From: Tubulanus polymorphus
Lineage: Eukaryota > Nemertea > Palaeonemertea > Tubulaniformes > Tubulanidae
Length of the DNA: 64,000 nucleotides
Direction: 5' to 3'
NCBI RefSeq assembly: GCF_964204645.1
Contig: NC_134032.1
Coordinates: 808,501-872,500 of the forward strand
Shown in pieces: positions 11,961 through 23,515 of this stretch; the stretch's first letter is position 1; the number at the start of each line of letters is the position of its first letter. The translations under genes and the position numbers were made by a program. The notes under the pieces are model-generated. The model was not told the DNA's origin. It made no database searches and saw nothing but the letters and a program-made list of their open reading frames with translations.

Positions 11961-13663
11961 ATGCCTCGCTATTGTTGTGTACCCCTTTGTAAGTCAAGAG
12001 TAGGCGGATTTAAGTTCCCTACGAACACAGATTTGAAAATGAAATGGCTTGTTGCGATAAAACGACTACAGAGTAGCGAGAAATCTGCAAAATTATGGCA
12101 GCCATCGGATACAGCTATCGTATGCCATCGACATTTTTTACCAACGGACTATAAACAGACACTTACCGGTAAATATGGCTTTCCTATTGAGTTTTCCAAC
12201 TAAGGTGAAATAAGCGGTCAAGATCCAAGGCAGGCTGATTCGTTTAGGCCTCAGCTTGGGCCTATCGATATTATGCAATGTCGATGTTTTGAACTTTTTT
12301 TAAAAAGCCAGGCGCTTATTTTCATATCATCATAGTAGTTTGTTGATAACAGGATAATGATATAACTCAATTATGATAATAACAACAATAGGCCTAATAA
12401 TTTATGTGGTAGATTTATCTTTTTAATTTAAAGGTTGTTGACTTGACTGGCAGCTGTTGATCTTTGAGTAGAAATATGTTTTTTTCTTTATGTGTTTCAG
12501 GTTCTAGAAGAAAATTAAAAGAGAATGCCATTCCGCGTATATTTGCCTTCACACCACCAGTTTCCTCAGATTCAGAGAGAGAAAGTAGAGCCAGTCGGCG
12601 AAGATTAAAACTGGAGGAAGAACCTGTACACCATGACATAGCCACTGAAGTTGAAATAGGCCTACAACATACCAGCAATTACAGAATGGACATAATAGAG
12701 GAACCAACCAATAAAAACACTAACTTGGATAAGAATATTCAGTGTTCCCTCCTTTCAGATCAATTTTTCTGTATCGAGAGATTTATGGTGGATCCTAGGT
12801 CGATCAAATATTACACCAGTTTTAAAGACTATGAACATTTGATGATGTTTTTCAGTGTACTAGGACCTGCTGCGTACGATTTGAATTACAAATGTCAGAA
12901 ACTAACACCGGTCAATCAATTTTTCTTGACATTAATCAAATTAAGGCGTGCCAAGGAAGATATAGAACTGAGTATTCTGTTCGGCATATCAGAGAGTGTA
13001 GTTTCTAGGATTGTGTTAACCTGGGTAAACTTCATGTATTTCCAATTAAGTGAAATCAATACATGGCCAGAGAGAGAAGAGATAGACTGTTTCATGCCCA
13101 GTGGCTTTAAGCATCATTTTCCGTCAACCAGAGTTATTTTAGATGCTACAGAGATTCCAATTGAAAAGCCGTCGAATGTAAAATCTCAAACTGCAACTTT
13201 CAGCACATACAAACATAAGAACACGCTTAAAACTATGGTTGGAATATCACCGAGAGGGGTCGTTAGTTATGTAAGTGAAAGTTATGCGGGTTCAACAAGT
13301 GACCGACAAATCATTGAACGATCCCAGCTGTGTTCAAACACCTCAAAATACTTCAGCTCGAATGACAGCATCATGGCCGATAGAGGTATAATGGTACAAG
13401 ATCTTTTTGCTACCAAGAACATTAAGGTGAACACCCCAACTTTATTGAAGGGCAAGAGTCAACTTGAACCTGAACAAGTAGTTCATGATCGTAGAGTAGC
13501 CAGTAAACGCATCCAAGTAGAAAGAGTAATCGGATTGTCAAAAACTTTTCTTATTTTGAAAAAAGACCTGCCGCTTAGTAAAGTCAATATGGGTTCTAGG
13601 ATAGTTTATGTTTGTTTCAGTATAAGCAATTTCAGACCAGCTATTGTGAACGAATTTGCTTAA
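11961..13663 (+). CDS. THAP-DDE transposase of the ISL2EU element (456 aa)
   Basis: Exons are 11961-12168 and 12501-13663; the intron uses a GTAAAT donor and a tgtgtttcag acceptor and is phase 1. It splits the THAP domain and removes an early stop at 12201. The THAP zinc finger spans residues 1-87: cysteines at 5/6 and 10, CHRH at 55-58, and AIPRIF near the end, matching the C2CH plus AVPxIF signature. A helix-turn-helix follows at about 204-247. The catalytic triad is D284 (ILDATEIPIEKPS), D363 (MADRG) and E410 (QVERVIG), typical of the DDE superfamily 4 domain of Harbinger-like transposases. THAP should bind the terminal repeats and the DDE core should cut and join DNA. The start is the first ATG preceding the THAP cysteines. 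Confidence 0.92.
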
Positions 13664-14456
13664 CCTTATTGTTAATGTCTGTTAATTGATATCTAAAGTA
13701 TATATTTTTGAGTTTTGTTTTGAGATTCATCGAAACCCCTGCTTTAAAGAAACATCATTGTTTCTCTTAATAGATTATTTAGGTAAATCCCAAATTCTTA
13801 GATATCAATTATGGGCCTGGACTGTAATTAATTGTCTGTCGTTGATATTCAAAATCTGTGCGCAATATAACCTATTTCACTTTGACTTAATCCACTCTTT
13901 TGCAGTGTTTTCAATTCAAAGGACAAACTAATTTTCATTCCAGTAACAAACCCTTTTATTGATTTAAAACTGGTAAAAACCAAAAATACAACAACGCTAC
14001 ATAAAATCTTTTTAAAATGCATGATAACACAGATATTTTATGTAAAATGGAAGAGTTTGAGTTTTGGGACTAAAGCATTCATGCCATAGTCAGGCGCAGC
14101 ACATAATGAAATAATAAATAATCATGGTAATGAAATATGGTCAGAAAAGGAGTAAATCATTAATTTTCAAACTTTTGACCCACCATCGTCAGTAATTATG
14201 CATATAACTACACAACCTGACAAGTATATCTGTTTGAAATAACTATATATGATAAAAAATATTGATAATAGATGATAAAAAATATTAAAACTTAAAAGTA
14301 TCAACAAATAGTAAGCCGATATTGACATGAAATCTATATCATACAATTGGGATGTACATGTATTTACAAATTTAGTTGTATGAAGATATTAATGCCAAAA
14401 ACTATGGAATCTTCGGAAAATATCCGATCTATATCTCCAGGAATAATCTAGATGTT
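13664..14456. other. Intergenic gap between the two convergent transposon genes
   Basis: This A+T-rich spacer inside the ISL2EU element serves as the 3' end of both genes. Several AATAAA-like sequences are present; no open frame is convincing. Confidence 0.6.
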
Positions 14457-17254
14457 TTAGAACGCATGCATTGTTAAATACTTTGAATAGTACTTCCTAT
14501 AAAAGATTTCTAATTTTGGAAGCAGAGATAGTTCACAGTGTTTTTGATCATGATAAACCCTCTCTACATAAAGGTCCTTATGAGTATAAACAACGAAATA
14601 GCACATTTTCCGTTTGCAAATATGCAACTGTCCTTGAATCTGATCATAGTAATTATGCGAACGTTTCAGCTTCTTATCTTTTGCACTAAGAAACTTGAAG
14701 TATGGCCCCGGAGCAATAAGTTCATTTCTACCGCGATACGGACATTTCACTTCAACAATGGCATCCTCAGACACAAGGCCATCTGGGCTCGCGCCTAGAT
14801 AATCTATATCTGGCCTCACATGAAGTCCGCAAGGCTGTACTTTAACGGAGAATTTACCTTCAAAAGCCGCTATCGCCTTACTTTCGAATGTCTTTCCATG
14901 GCAAACAGCAGCATTTCTCAACGGAATATTATCGTGAAGAGATTTACACAATTTGTCGATATTGCGCCTTTTCGTGAGCGAAACAATTTCACCGAAACGA
15001 GATGCAGTTAATCGTAGCTGCCTTTCCTGAAACCATTGACTAGATTCTGCCTGCTTCCTAGTACTCCTTTCTAGTAATATTGCCTGTGTTTCATTTAACT
15101 GAAAAGGCAAAATGGAATATTAATTATAAGCACAGAGGGAAGGATAACATAGGTCACTCTCAGACACGTTGATTAAAAACTTACCTTAATAGAGTTTTCC
15201 ACCCAATATTCAAGCAAAGTTTTTTTCAGATAATCATGGTCAATTGCTGCTGTTTTGATATCGGCTTTCTTGTACTTATACTTGATGGGTAGGTCTAAAG
15301 ACGATACAGAGCAGTAATTAAGGACAATTCCCCGGACATAATCCTCGTATCCAGCTGATTTCCGGTATTTCACAGGCCTTGGATCCTCCATTGATACCTC
15401 GCGTTTCTTTGATTTTGATAGAGGTAAGTCACCAGCCTTGACAGGGGAACCTGTTAAGAAGTGACGGGTAAATTTAAACAAGGTCACAGCCGAGCTAAAA
15501 ATTGAAAACCAAGTACATTATGTAAAACATTGCCATTACATCAGAATTTATAAAAAATAAGATATATAGGGTACGAATTTGCTGAATGGTGGCGATGTAA
15601 CCAAACAACTTACCAGTATAAACAGACTTGGGCTTATGGAATGTTTGTAGATTTTCCGTACACGATTTAAGTATTTCGGGAGCGTTAGGCCCATCTGATG
15701 ACACAAAATTAGCAAACATCAAAAGTACAGCCGCGACATGCTTACAGGTCCCATTAGGACCCTTACCGGCAGGGCACTCACAATGGCTGTTTCTGAATTC
15801 ACCAGTTGTTTGAGACAATGATATCTGGTACGAGTATGAGATCTGCAATGAAATATAAAAATAAACTAATCAACAATGTTTGCTACATTACAACCTTTTA
15901 AGAATACAGTTGTATTGCAGATTTATGTGGATTTAAAGGAGGGAATATTGTGTTATTTTGATGAAATATAAAACTGGCCTACCTTTTTTTTCATAGCAGC
16001 ACCAACTAATCCAGTCAGATAAACAATTCCGCTTTTGATGAGAATACTGCAGGCTTGAACACGTTGCGATTCTATGAGCTGCTGACCCTTCTCAATAGCT
16101 TTAATGTCTTTGGTACAGTGGTTGTCCATTGCCATTCTATACGTGAAATATGCAGTTACTGTGTCAATATTGAATTTTGGCAATACAATCTTATGATCAT
16201 TTGTAAGCTGTTTGAAACCGCATGTGGGCCATTCCGGAACTGTTTCTTGTGGTAATGTTATGGCCGGTCCCCTAAAATCGTTGTTACGGCCGTATGCTTC
16301 TAATCTGCAATGAACACGAAATAATCATGAAATATAAACATCTAATGTCAAAAATCATTCAATCAACTAACAGAAAGTTGACCCAGAGTTGAAATGTTAC
16401 ATCGAAATGATTACTCCAAGCATGGACGTCTATACGTCCATGGTCATACAGATTTGTATTTAACTCAACTGTGTTGTGGTAAGAAGGTATATAAGTAAGG
16501 TATTCAGTTTACCGTCACCTCAAGTTGATCAGGGTTCTGACTATAATTCCAATAACATATAAAAATTCAATAGAGACTAGACACAGCAGCAGACATGTCC
16601 AATGATTTATGGATACATTGGCAGTAAAATTTGGCATCAGCTTCAATTCATGTTCGATAGATGGCGCCAGTGGTAACTCAGCTGTTGCGATGGTTAGCTG
16701 ACAAGGCGTCCTACATCCCGATAATAATCCCTACATTTCAAGATATAAACATTGCCATCTAAACTTCTCAAGGCAATCATAATATCAAATAGTGATTTAA
16801 AAAACGTTTTATCGATGACTTTTATGTGCATTATGTTTATTTTCCGGACATGAAAACCGAAAAATAATGAAAGATATCGCGGGACGGGACGCGTGGGACC
16901 GGCCATAGCCATCCTCGCAGCCCGGGCTGGTGACGGTAAACTTGTACTATACCCTGACCCACAACCCACTGAGGTTTAGCTTTCATCTCTGGATCTATTA
17001 AAACACGTTCATTTCACTTGAGCATAGGTCTAGAATCATCGATGATTTTGGCAAAAAATCACTGTTGATTCCATGATCATTGCAACATTTTTGCGCAGAC
17101 TAAACGACTGAACACCATCAACCGCATGGAAATATGATCGACATTTAAATTACCTTTCAATTAGGTTGATTTTCCTCCCATAGGTTACCGCACCTCGTCG
17201 GCTTAACTCTTGTTTCAGCTTCGGTACAGTCCATGACCCGTAATTCTCTGACAT
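14457..17254 (-). CDS. SAP-SWIM-YqaJ protein of the ISL2EU element (519 aa)
   Basis: Five exons: 17254-17154, 16304-15983, 15842-15614, 15450-15185 and 15098-14457. All introns are GT-AG and the phases agree (2, 0, 1, 0). Residues 8-43 form a SAP DNA-binding helix pair (WTVPKLKQELSRRGA, then INLIERLEAYG across the first intron). Residues 162-176 carry a SWIM zinc finger, CxC-x9-CxH (CECPAGKGPNGTCKH). From about residue 307 comes a YqaJ / lambda-exonuclease-type domain: WFQERQLRLTASRFG, then HGK..E, and the nuclease triad D412, E422, K424 in SPDG...VEVKCP. In phages YqaJ-family enzymes resect DNA for recombination; here it probably processes transposition intermediates. All catalytic residues are intact. 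Confidence 0.88.
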
Positions 17255-17362
17255 TATTACAATTTAAAAGTAGGAAATCGAGCGCGGAAGTGAGCGGAAG
17301 TCGATACGCGATGGCTACTAACGCACACACGCCACCTGGTGTCCATAGCGACGGCGAGCCCC

Positions 17363-17540
17363 ATTCTATGAGACATTTTCAAAACTAAGAGAGTAGTGAC
17401 GTTTAGACTCAATTCTATGAGACATTTTCAGAAACTAAGAGAGTAGTGACGTTTAGACTCGACTTATGAGACATTTTCAGAAACTAAGAGAGTAGTGACG
17501 TTTAGACTCAATTCTATGAGAGATTTTCAAAACTTCAATT
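17363..17540. repeat. 49-bp minisatellite, right part
   Basis: Units resume at tctatgagacattttcaaaa after the AT target duplication and continue for about three and a half copies. The last copy decays into unrelated sequence. Confidence 0.92.
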
Positions 17541-17614
17541 CCCTTAAGCTTATAGTTTTCTCGAAGTATATAATTCAATACAAGTTTACAAATTATACAA
17601 TTTATATATTTCAG

Positions 17615-17857
17615 CGTAACATCGCCTGGAGTATCCGGCGATGGCCGTTGGTATTGTTACCGTACGAGATCGGCTGTATAATGTACAGTGGTTTTTCCTA
17701 TATTACCGACCCAGGCGCCGCCGTGTCGGAGCTGCAACTGCACAGACGCCAGAATCGAATACAACAAAAGAGATTTCGCAAAAGTTTCTATATTAGCCAG
17801 GACGTTTCACAAGGAGATATTTTACAAACGGTTAATTTAGATACAAAGTGGATATGA
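17615..17857 (+). CDS. Unassigned open exon, 80 codons to a stop
   Basis: An acceptor-like atatttcag ends at 17614 and the frame runs open to TGA at 17855-17857. The stretch is GC-richer than its surroundings and reads as a plausible protein, with a hydrophobic patch near WPLVLLPYEIG and a basic segment RRQNRIQQKRFRK. No family is recognised, and the upstream exons, if any, may lie beyond the transposon. It could be a decayed gene. Confidence 0.3.
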   Translation, partial: RNIAWSIRRWPLVLLPYEIGCIMYSGFSYITDPGAAVSELQLHRRQNRIQQKRFRKSFYISQDVSQGDILQTVNLDTKWI

Positions 17858-17895
17858 ACAGATCAAATAGATTGATAAACCTATATACACGTCAG

Positions 17896-18077
17896 ATCGG
17901 CTGGTGCTGGTGCTGACGGTGCTGTGCGGTTGCGAGCCGCGCTCTGGAAACGAAATTCCGTCTGCGAAAAAAGTCGCCAACGCCGCCGAAATCGTTTCTA
18001 ACAAGACCGACCACAGACCCCCGCATGGTGGTAATCAGTCTCAAAGCGCGCGGGTTTATAATTGCCCGTCTAATGCG
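17896..18077 (+). CDS. Unassigned candidate exon with signal-peptide-like start
   Basis: The stretch is bounded by an acceptor-like acacgtcag (ends 17895) and a GTAAGT donor (18078). The frame is open throughout; it begins RLVLVLTVLCGC, hydrophobic like a signal peptide, then turns polar with two later cysteines. It starts only 38 bp after the preceding open exon, too close for a normal intron, so the two are probably not consecutive exons. No ATG is visible at its start. Confidence 0.28.
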
Positions 18078-18289
18078 GTAAGTTTGTCGATAAATAAAGG
18101 AATTCACCGAGTCCGTTTTTTGACGATATAGTATTTTCTCAAAGAAAGATAAACTGAATTCATTATCAAGTTTCACAGAATAACCTTAGAATATCTGAGA
18201 AGAAATTGGTGGCGAATTCTGCAAGCATTCTCAAATTCAAAACAGCATTACAATATCATTATATATAATCAGTGATTGAGGGCAGACCA

Positions 18290-18600
18290 CCAGGAGACCC
18301 CGCATAACCAATTGTCCCTATGGCATAGCTTCAAGATGCGTGGGGGCAGGACTCAAAAAACAGTACCTAGAATGAAAAAGGGGTCCCCATAAATACTGCC
18401 ACAGTGTTCTGGCGAATTTCGGTTATACGTGTGAAATCCATTATTCCTGAGGGACAGATTTTTGAAATAAGGGATTCCCTGGACTTTTTGGCCTGGAATG
18501 AGGGTACCGAACACGTCAGGGATTCCCTTCGATATTCGGCTCGGATGTACCGGCGCACCTGTAATTGGGATACCCCTCCTTTCTAAAGGTTTGATTATTT
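18290..18600. repeat. Interspersed repeat, copy 2
   Basis: This is a diverged relative of 11350-11604, in the same orientation and with the same block order. Confidence 0.68.
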
Positions 18601-19480
18601 CAAAAGTTAGGTCGGGTATGTGGGCGAAAACCACTTCAATGCGTAGCTAGCCTAGCAGCTACAAGCAGTAGGTTCCCCTAGATTTTAAACGGGCGAATTT
18701 TCCGGATATAGAAGATTCGGAATAATGGTCTGAGGGGTCGAAAAATTACACCAGCCATCGTTGCAATACGCGTAGTTTTGCTACTGCATTTTGACAGGCT
18801 GTTTTAACAGTTTTCGACGGGTATATTCGCGATATAACGGCTCGGTTGTTTTTAGTTGGTAAACAGTTTACAGGAAACTTCTTCAGCATCTCAACCGATC
18901 ACTCACTCGACGAATCATCGGTCTTTGTATCCGTTCGCAATCGAAACCGATTGAATTTCTCGAACGAACCTTTCCAATTCAAAGCCCTCTTTATGAACGT
19001 ACGGAAATGTCACAATTTCGAACGGCTGACTTCAGGGATGACCTCCTCGGGGCCGGATTCACGTTACAGCGTCTTAGAAAAATCTTTAACGAAAAATGAA
19101 AGTAGAATGCTTTCTGAATTTAGAGTCAGTTCTTTTGTGGTATCCTCTGAGACTAAAATGACCCCTTTTCGGTAAACATTCGACCAAATTCGTGTGCCTT
19201 CGGTTGACTGAGAACAGTTTTCGACACCAGTTCCTATATATTCGGAAGGTCATTTAGTTTTGAGAGTCTTAGCGAAATTACGTAAGGTATCCTCGAATGC
19301 GTGTATACATGTTCTGAAACGAAGACCAGTATTAACGTTAATCCAAGAGGACTGGTTTTATAGAGACTGGCATTGACTTTAACCCGGGGCTAACCAATCA
19401 TTCTTCGGGTGGAACTTAATACCAGTCTATGAACCTGTCCCGGGGGTTAATTTCTCGAATGACTGAGTGGAGTTCATCAC
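18601..19480. other. No recognisable gene
   Basis: There is a 109-codon open frame at 18846-19175 without homology or splice context. A MITE-like start, ggggccggattcacg, lies at 19050, and fold-back fragments (agactggcattgactttaac at 19366 and ttaataccagtctat at 19409). Confidence 0.3.
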
Positions 19481-19489
19481 CAGGTTAAA

Positions 19490-19830
19490 GTCCAGGATAC
19501 ATTCATTGAGCTCTGGATCTTGAGTTCAGAGTTAGCTCCAAACTCACAACTGTGGAACTGGATCCTGAATTCAGAGTTAACTCTAAGTCACAACTGTGGA
19601 ACTGGATCCTGAACTATAAGGATCCAGTTCCACAGTTGTAAGTTAGAGTTAACTGTGAACTCAGGATCCAGTTCCACAATTGTGAGTTAGAGTTAACTCT
19701 GGGTTAAGTAAAGTTAGTTCATTTTCAATGAGCTAACTCAGAGTTAAATCTTAACTCGGACCTGTGGAACTGGACCCAGAGCTTTAACTTGGAATTATCT
19801 CTAAATCGTCACCGAGGAACTGTATCTAGA
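19490..19830. mobile_element. Fold-back MITE cluster, GGATCCAGTTCCACAG type
   Basis: Several arms of the family ggatccagttccacagttgt..gagttagagttaactc occur in both orientations. The elements appear nested or rearranged. Cleaner copies lie at 25735-25844 and 61273-61365. Confidence 0.65.
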
Positions 19831-20811
19831 AGTTAAAATTTTAAATTGATGAAATTGTATTCGGTCGGTTAAAGTTCCTCTATAATTCCTTTTTGAACAT
19901 CATTTCAATATCCCATCCCTATCGAATCAGTGAACTACAAACGCGTATACAGGACCTATTACGTTTTTTTTTTATCTAAACTTTATTTATGTAAACAAAC
20001 ATCCGAGCAGTTTCTTGAATTACTGCATGAACCAAATACTGTTCACCGAATGCTGCCGCGCGCCTCAGGCCTGGTTGGCGAATGGATCGATGCGGTCTAT
20101 AGCCGGAGCTGGGATCATTTATACCCGTTCAAAAACAGCATAACTAAACTCTTGTAACCGGAGTCGATGTTCGCGAAACCTTCCGGCAATTAGAAAACCG
20201 ACATTTGGATGTTATTTGCTCCATTTGGTCCGAATAAACCGGTTCGCGCCGAGCAGTTGTGCAAGCTATCAGTGTTCCGAAGTCATAAAACTGATAGTCA
20301 TTTTTAGGACCAAACTGTCGTTTTTGTAACTGTTTTTGTTTGAAATTTTCTTAAACTAAACGCGATCACTGAAAGCTATTTCGATGTTTTCAGGAATTGG
20401 TGTGTATAGCCAGGATTTCCTAAAGGGTTTGGATTCATTTTTGATATCCGCAGACAATTGAGAAAAAACTGAGACAAGTTGATGAACTTGCTCTAATATT
20501 CTAAGAATATTTTTAGGGTACCGGTCCCCTGTCTATCTTCCCATTCAGGTGGCCCTTTTCGCCAAGACAGAAATCATTAAAACCTATTAATTAGACACTA
20601 ATCAAGTTTCGGAAATCACTGCTCAGGTTGGATTTCTTTAAAAATATCTAACCCTAGATGGAGGGACTCCGCTGGGGATTTGACTCTGCTTTATCTAAGA
20701 AATGCCTTTGCTTTTCTTCTGGACCTGGCTTCCAATTTTCTTTGAACCGCCCTTGCAACTTATTGTCAGGCTTTTCCTGAGATAAAAAAATATATTACGA
20801 TTTATATAATT

Positions 20812-20911
20812 CATAGACTGGCATTAATTTAAAAAAAAACCCGGGTGTTTAAACTCTATTGAAAATGAAATTGAAAATTAGCCCCCAGGTTAAAGTTAAT
20901 GCCAGTCTATA
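20812..20911. mobile_element. 100-bp palindromic MITE
   Basis: Starts catagactggcattaattt and ends ttaaagttaatgccagtcta, with a short interior. It is almost a perfect palindrome. Confidence 0.6.
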
Positions 20912-20919
20912 AAACCTGA

Positions 20920-22290
20920 TTTCGTACTTTTCAAATAGGTTTGGTATTGATTATAAGAAGCGCCTGTGTATAATAGCTATAGGCTCATGGCTCATAGCGC
21001 GCGTGTTACTGTTCCCTATAGTTATTTATACGTGCAACGTGCGATCGTTAGTTTTAGTATACGTAGTCCATGTGTTTCCGGGTAACCCGGCGATGAGTGA
21101 CGTTCGCTTTTCCGCGTGGTTCAATTACGCTCCGCCGTTGCTCGGCAAAGACAACAATTTTGCTTAGTAATCACGTCAGTCGTTTCGGCAGGTGTAACGC
21201 GTTGACAAATGTCCAAATGTTTAAACGAAATAGCAATAAAGCCTTAAAGCCGTAAGCTCATTCTCGGCTCGCAAATTCGTTCACATCTTTTTCGAGTTAT
21301 AGTCCATTTTGTAGAACACATATTTCGCATCGAGGAAAATTGGAAGGTCGGGTAAAGAAATTGCCAAGCATCCACGGTTTGTGCCATTTTCCGCTAAGAG
21401 GATGAGTGTCATATTTGCCGCGGGTTCTAAAGATATTTATCTCGATGAAAATAGGTAATCTCAGTTAGTAGGTACGCGCCCAGACACGCAAAATTCCCCT
21501 GCGTTGATGGGGCGGGGGGAGGGGTATCCATTACATGTCATTTCTCATCCGAAGGTTTCAAAATCTTAGCTGGTTTTAACGATATATGTCTTGACCAAAA
21601 AACGGCAAGCAACCTCTGAAAAGGCAGTCGGGGCCTATACAAAACCTGCACATAGATATGTCAGGTAATCGGCGTCTAAAATTTGTTTTCACGCCAAAGC
21701 GGCTGGATCCAGTTCCACAGTTACCAGTAAGAGTTTAAAAGAATTTTCTATGTTTTAACTCTAGTCAAAATTTGAACTCAGAGAACTTTGGAACAACGAT
21801 ACTGGTTGGCGCACTTTGCACGTACGAGACCCGGGTTCGAACCCCGGCGAGTGCGCGTTATTTTCCACTTTTCCACCTTATCGAATCAGCATCGAAAGGA
21901 CCAAGGTGATTATAATTCGCACCGGAAAAAACCGTCGGGCCACAGATTTTTATTTCTCTATCACACATAAAAATAGACGTGATTTTTGCACATGGCGCCG
22001 CGCTGTAAGAGATAAGCGATGCGCGTCATAGAGCGATAATGTTCTCCGTTATCGCGCCCTCACAAAGACAGGTGGATCATCAAAAATATATAACTATTCC
22101 TTATCAAACTGTTATCAATATAAATCGTTCGTATCGTAAATTCGTGTGCTCGGCAGTACGCCTGCTGCCTGCTGCCTGTAAAAAAAAATACCAAAGCATG
22201 CGGTGCGTGTTTCGCTGACAATGGCACGCTGATTTTTAGACGCATTACGTTTAGTACAAAAGATTCTGTCAGCCGACAAAATTAACCTCA
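20920..22290. other. Gene-free stretch with a tRNA-like T-arm
   Basis: A strong T-arm/B-box, cccgggttcgaaccccgg, lies at 21829-21846, preceded by a D-arm-like tggcgcactttgcacg. No full tRNA can be folded by eye, so a SINE head is more likely. About 21060-21200 is a GC-richer island of unknown role. A fragment of the GGATCCAGTTCCACAG fold-back family is at 21705-21790. Confidence 0.4.
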
Positions 22291-22309
22291 AGCCTAGGTT
22301 GATCCTGAC

Positions 22310-22600
22310 CCTAGCTCGTGCCTCTATCCCTTGCCCAGCTCAGGCTGACACTCTGATCTTAGCCGGACTCGAACTCGCCAGCCCTAGCGTACCAGCCGAG
22401 CGTGGTATCCACTAGACCATAGCCCGGTAGTGATTGACTGGGTTAGTAAGTTTGTCTGGTCAGGTGTGGTGCCTGGTGACCAGCCAGGCATGGTGTCTGG
22501 TGACCAGTTAGGCGGTGTTTGGTGACCAGTCAGGCGGTGTCTGGTGATCAGTCAGGTATGGTGTCGGCCAGTGACCAGTCAGGTTTGGTCGCTCCATTCA
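22310..22600 (-). repeat. tRNA-derived SINE-like element with a 25-bp repeat next to it
   Basis: On the minus strand a B-box-like region (agccggactcgaactcgcca on plus) and an A-box-like region (ccactagaccatagcccggt) sit in tRNA order. They are followed on the plus strand by about five units of ggtgtctggtgaccagtcag type. The same combination recurs at 62310-62490, so head and tail form one family. Confidence 0.55.
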
Positions 22601-22744
22601 CTAATCACCCACACTATAGACCTAGTTAGATCGGTTATGGAACCAAAATGGGCTTCTTTTGGAGAAAATAGTAATCCGCTTAAAAACAAAAAGGAAAAGT
22701 TGGACTCATCGGTCTTTTACGCTTAAAACAGTTATTTCTCCCGT

Positions 22745-22870
22745 CCTTGAAAACCCACCATAGTCACGCACCTGCCGGGATCGAATCAGCGGGTTTGATT
22801 TTGAAATCGGAAATCGAAGTACAGAATCTTGTGTTTATTAAATCGAAGTACATAATTGGAAATGGAAAGC
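22745..22870. repeat. Interspersed repeat (gtttgattttgaaatcggaa family), partial
   Basis: It shares cacctgccggga, ggtttgattttgaaatcgga and aatcgaagtacataattgg with copies at 37875-38150, 51950-52260 and 58790-59070; the reverse orientation occurs near 41140-41270. Confidence 0.7.
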
Positions 22871-23149
22871 TAAAAAAATGAAGAGGGACCAACGATCTAT
22901 AAATATTCAGATTGAAATATGATTTATATTATGGGAAAAAAGAAACATCAAATCTGCGTGGCCAGGTGGAGGGGAAATGAAAATTTCGGAAAAAGTGCTC
23001 TTTCTGCAAATTTTATTCTTGTATATTATAGAACTGCCCTTTTTGGGTCCCCCTCCCAAAAAAGAAAAATCCAAATGCTATTTACAGCCCTGAACTAATG
23101 TTTTTGAATTTTTGGATATGCAGATCGCTTGCAGCAACTTTTAGAAACA

Positions 23150-23515
23150 ATAAGTTTACGCCGGCTAAACAGAGCATAGTGAAAGCATCAGCGAGCTGTC
23201 AATCACGTTCGGCTTATCAAACCGGTGGGCTGGCACTAGCTGCTGGCTGGCGGCTCTACGAGCGATCAGGATCTCCGATAAGCCAATACGCGCATGTTCG
23301 ATACGCCTGTGTACGCTGTTCAGCTGATAATCGCTATAACTTTCTATCAGCGATGTTGAGATGAACGCCGGCAGTCTATATCTCTCGTAAGATCCTGAAA
23401 TTTTTGTCATCAAGTATTCATAAGCGGTCTTTTTCTCTTTCGAGAACACGGAGCGCGCGCAAGGTGATAATATTTTGTCGAATCGGTGATCGAGATAGGA
23501 TCCGTCGAAAAACAG
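23150..23515 (+). promoter_or_regulatory. Candidate promoter and non-coding first exon of the GATA4/5/6 gene
   Basis: The first coding exon of the GATA4/5/6-class gene starts after an acceptor at 26089, so an upstream non-coding exon must exist. The best donor nearby is aaaaacag|gtaagcc (exon end 23515) in a GC-richer unique island. Seven WGATAR sites lie at 23214, 23325, 23344, 23465, 23493, 23580 and 23593, consistent with auto- or cross-regulation by GATA factors. The exact start of transcription is not visible. Confidence 0.4.

Larger units (their letters stand above)
11817..17362. mobile_element. Complete ISL2EU-type DNA transposon (5,546 bp)
   Basis: The element starts GGGGCTCGCCG and ends CGGCGAGCCCC. 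Imperfect inverted repeats extend about 55 bp, sharing further blocks TGGCG..GTTAGT.GCC. Both ends are flanked by AT (11815-11816 and 17363-17364); removing the element plus one AT restores a perfect 49-bp minisatellite unit (gactca-at-tctatgag). It carries two convergent spliced genes: a THAP-DDE transposase on the plus strand and a YqaJ-domain protein on the minus strand. An AT target duplication with a THAP transposase and a YqaJ partner is the known signature of the ISL2EU group, related to PIF/Harbinger. Both genes read without stops or frameshifts once spliced, so the copy looks young and potentially active. Confidence 0.93.

Noticed and set aside
12415-12678. 87-residue minus-strand frame
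   Set aside because: It is antisense to the transposase exon.
14471-15011. Plus-strand frames of 63-86 residues
   Set aside because: They are antisense to the YqaJ exon, which has clear domain motifs.
21818-21865. Functional tRNA gene
   Set aside because: The T-arm is good, but no acceptor stem or anticodon arm can be assembled; probably a SINE head.
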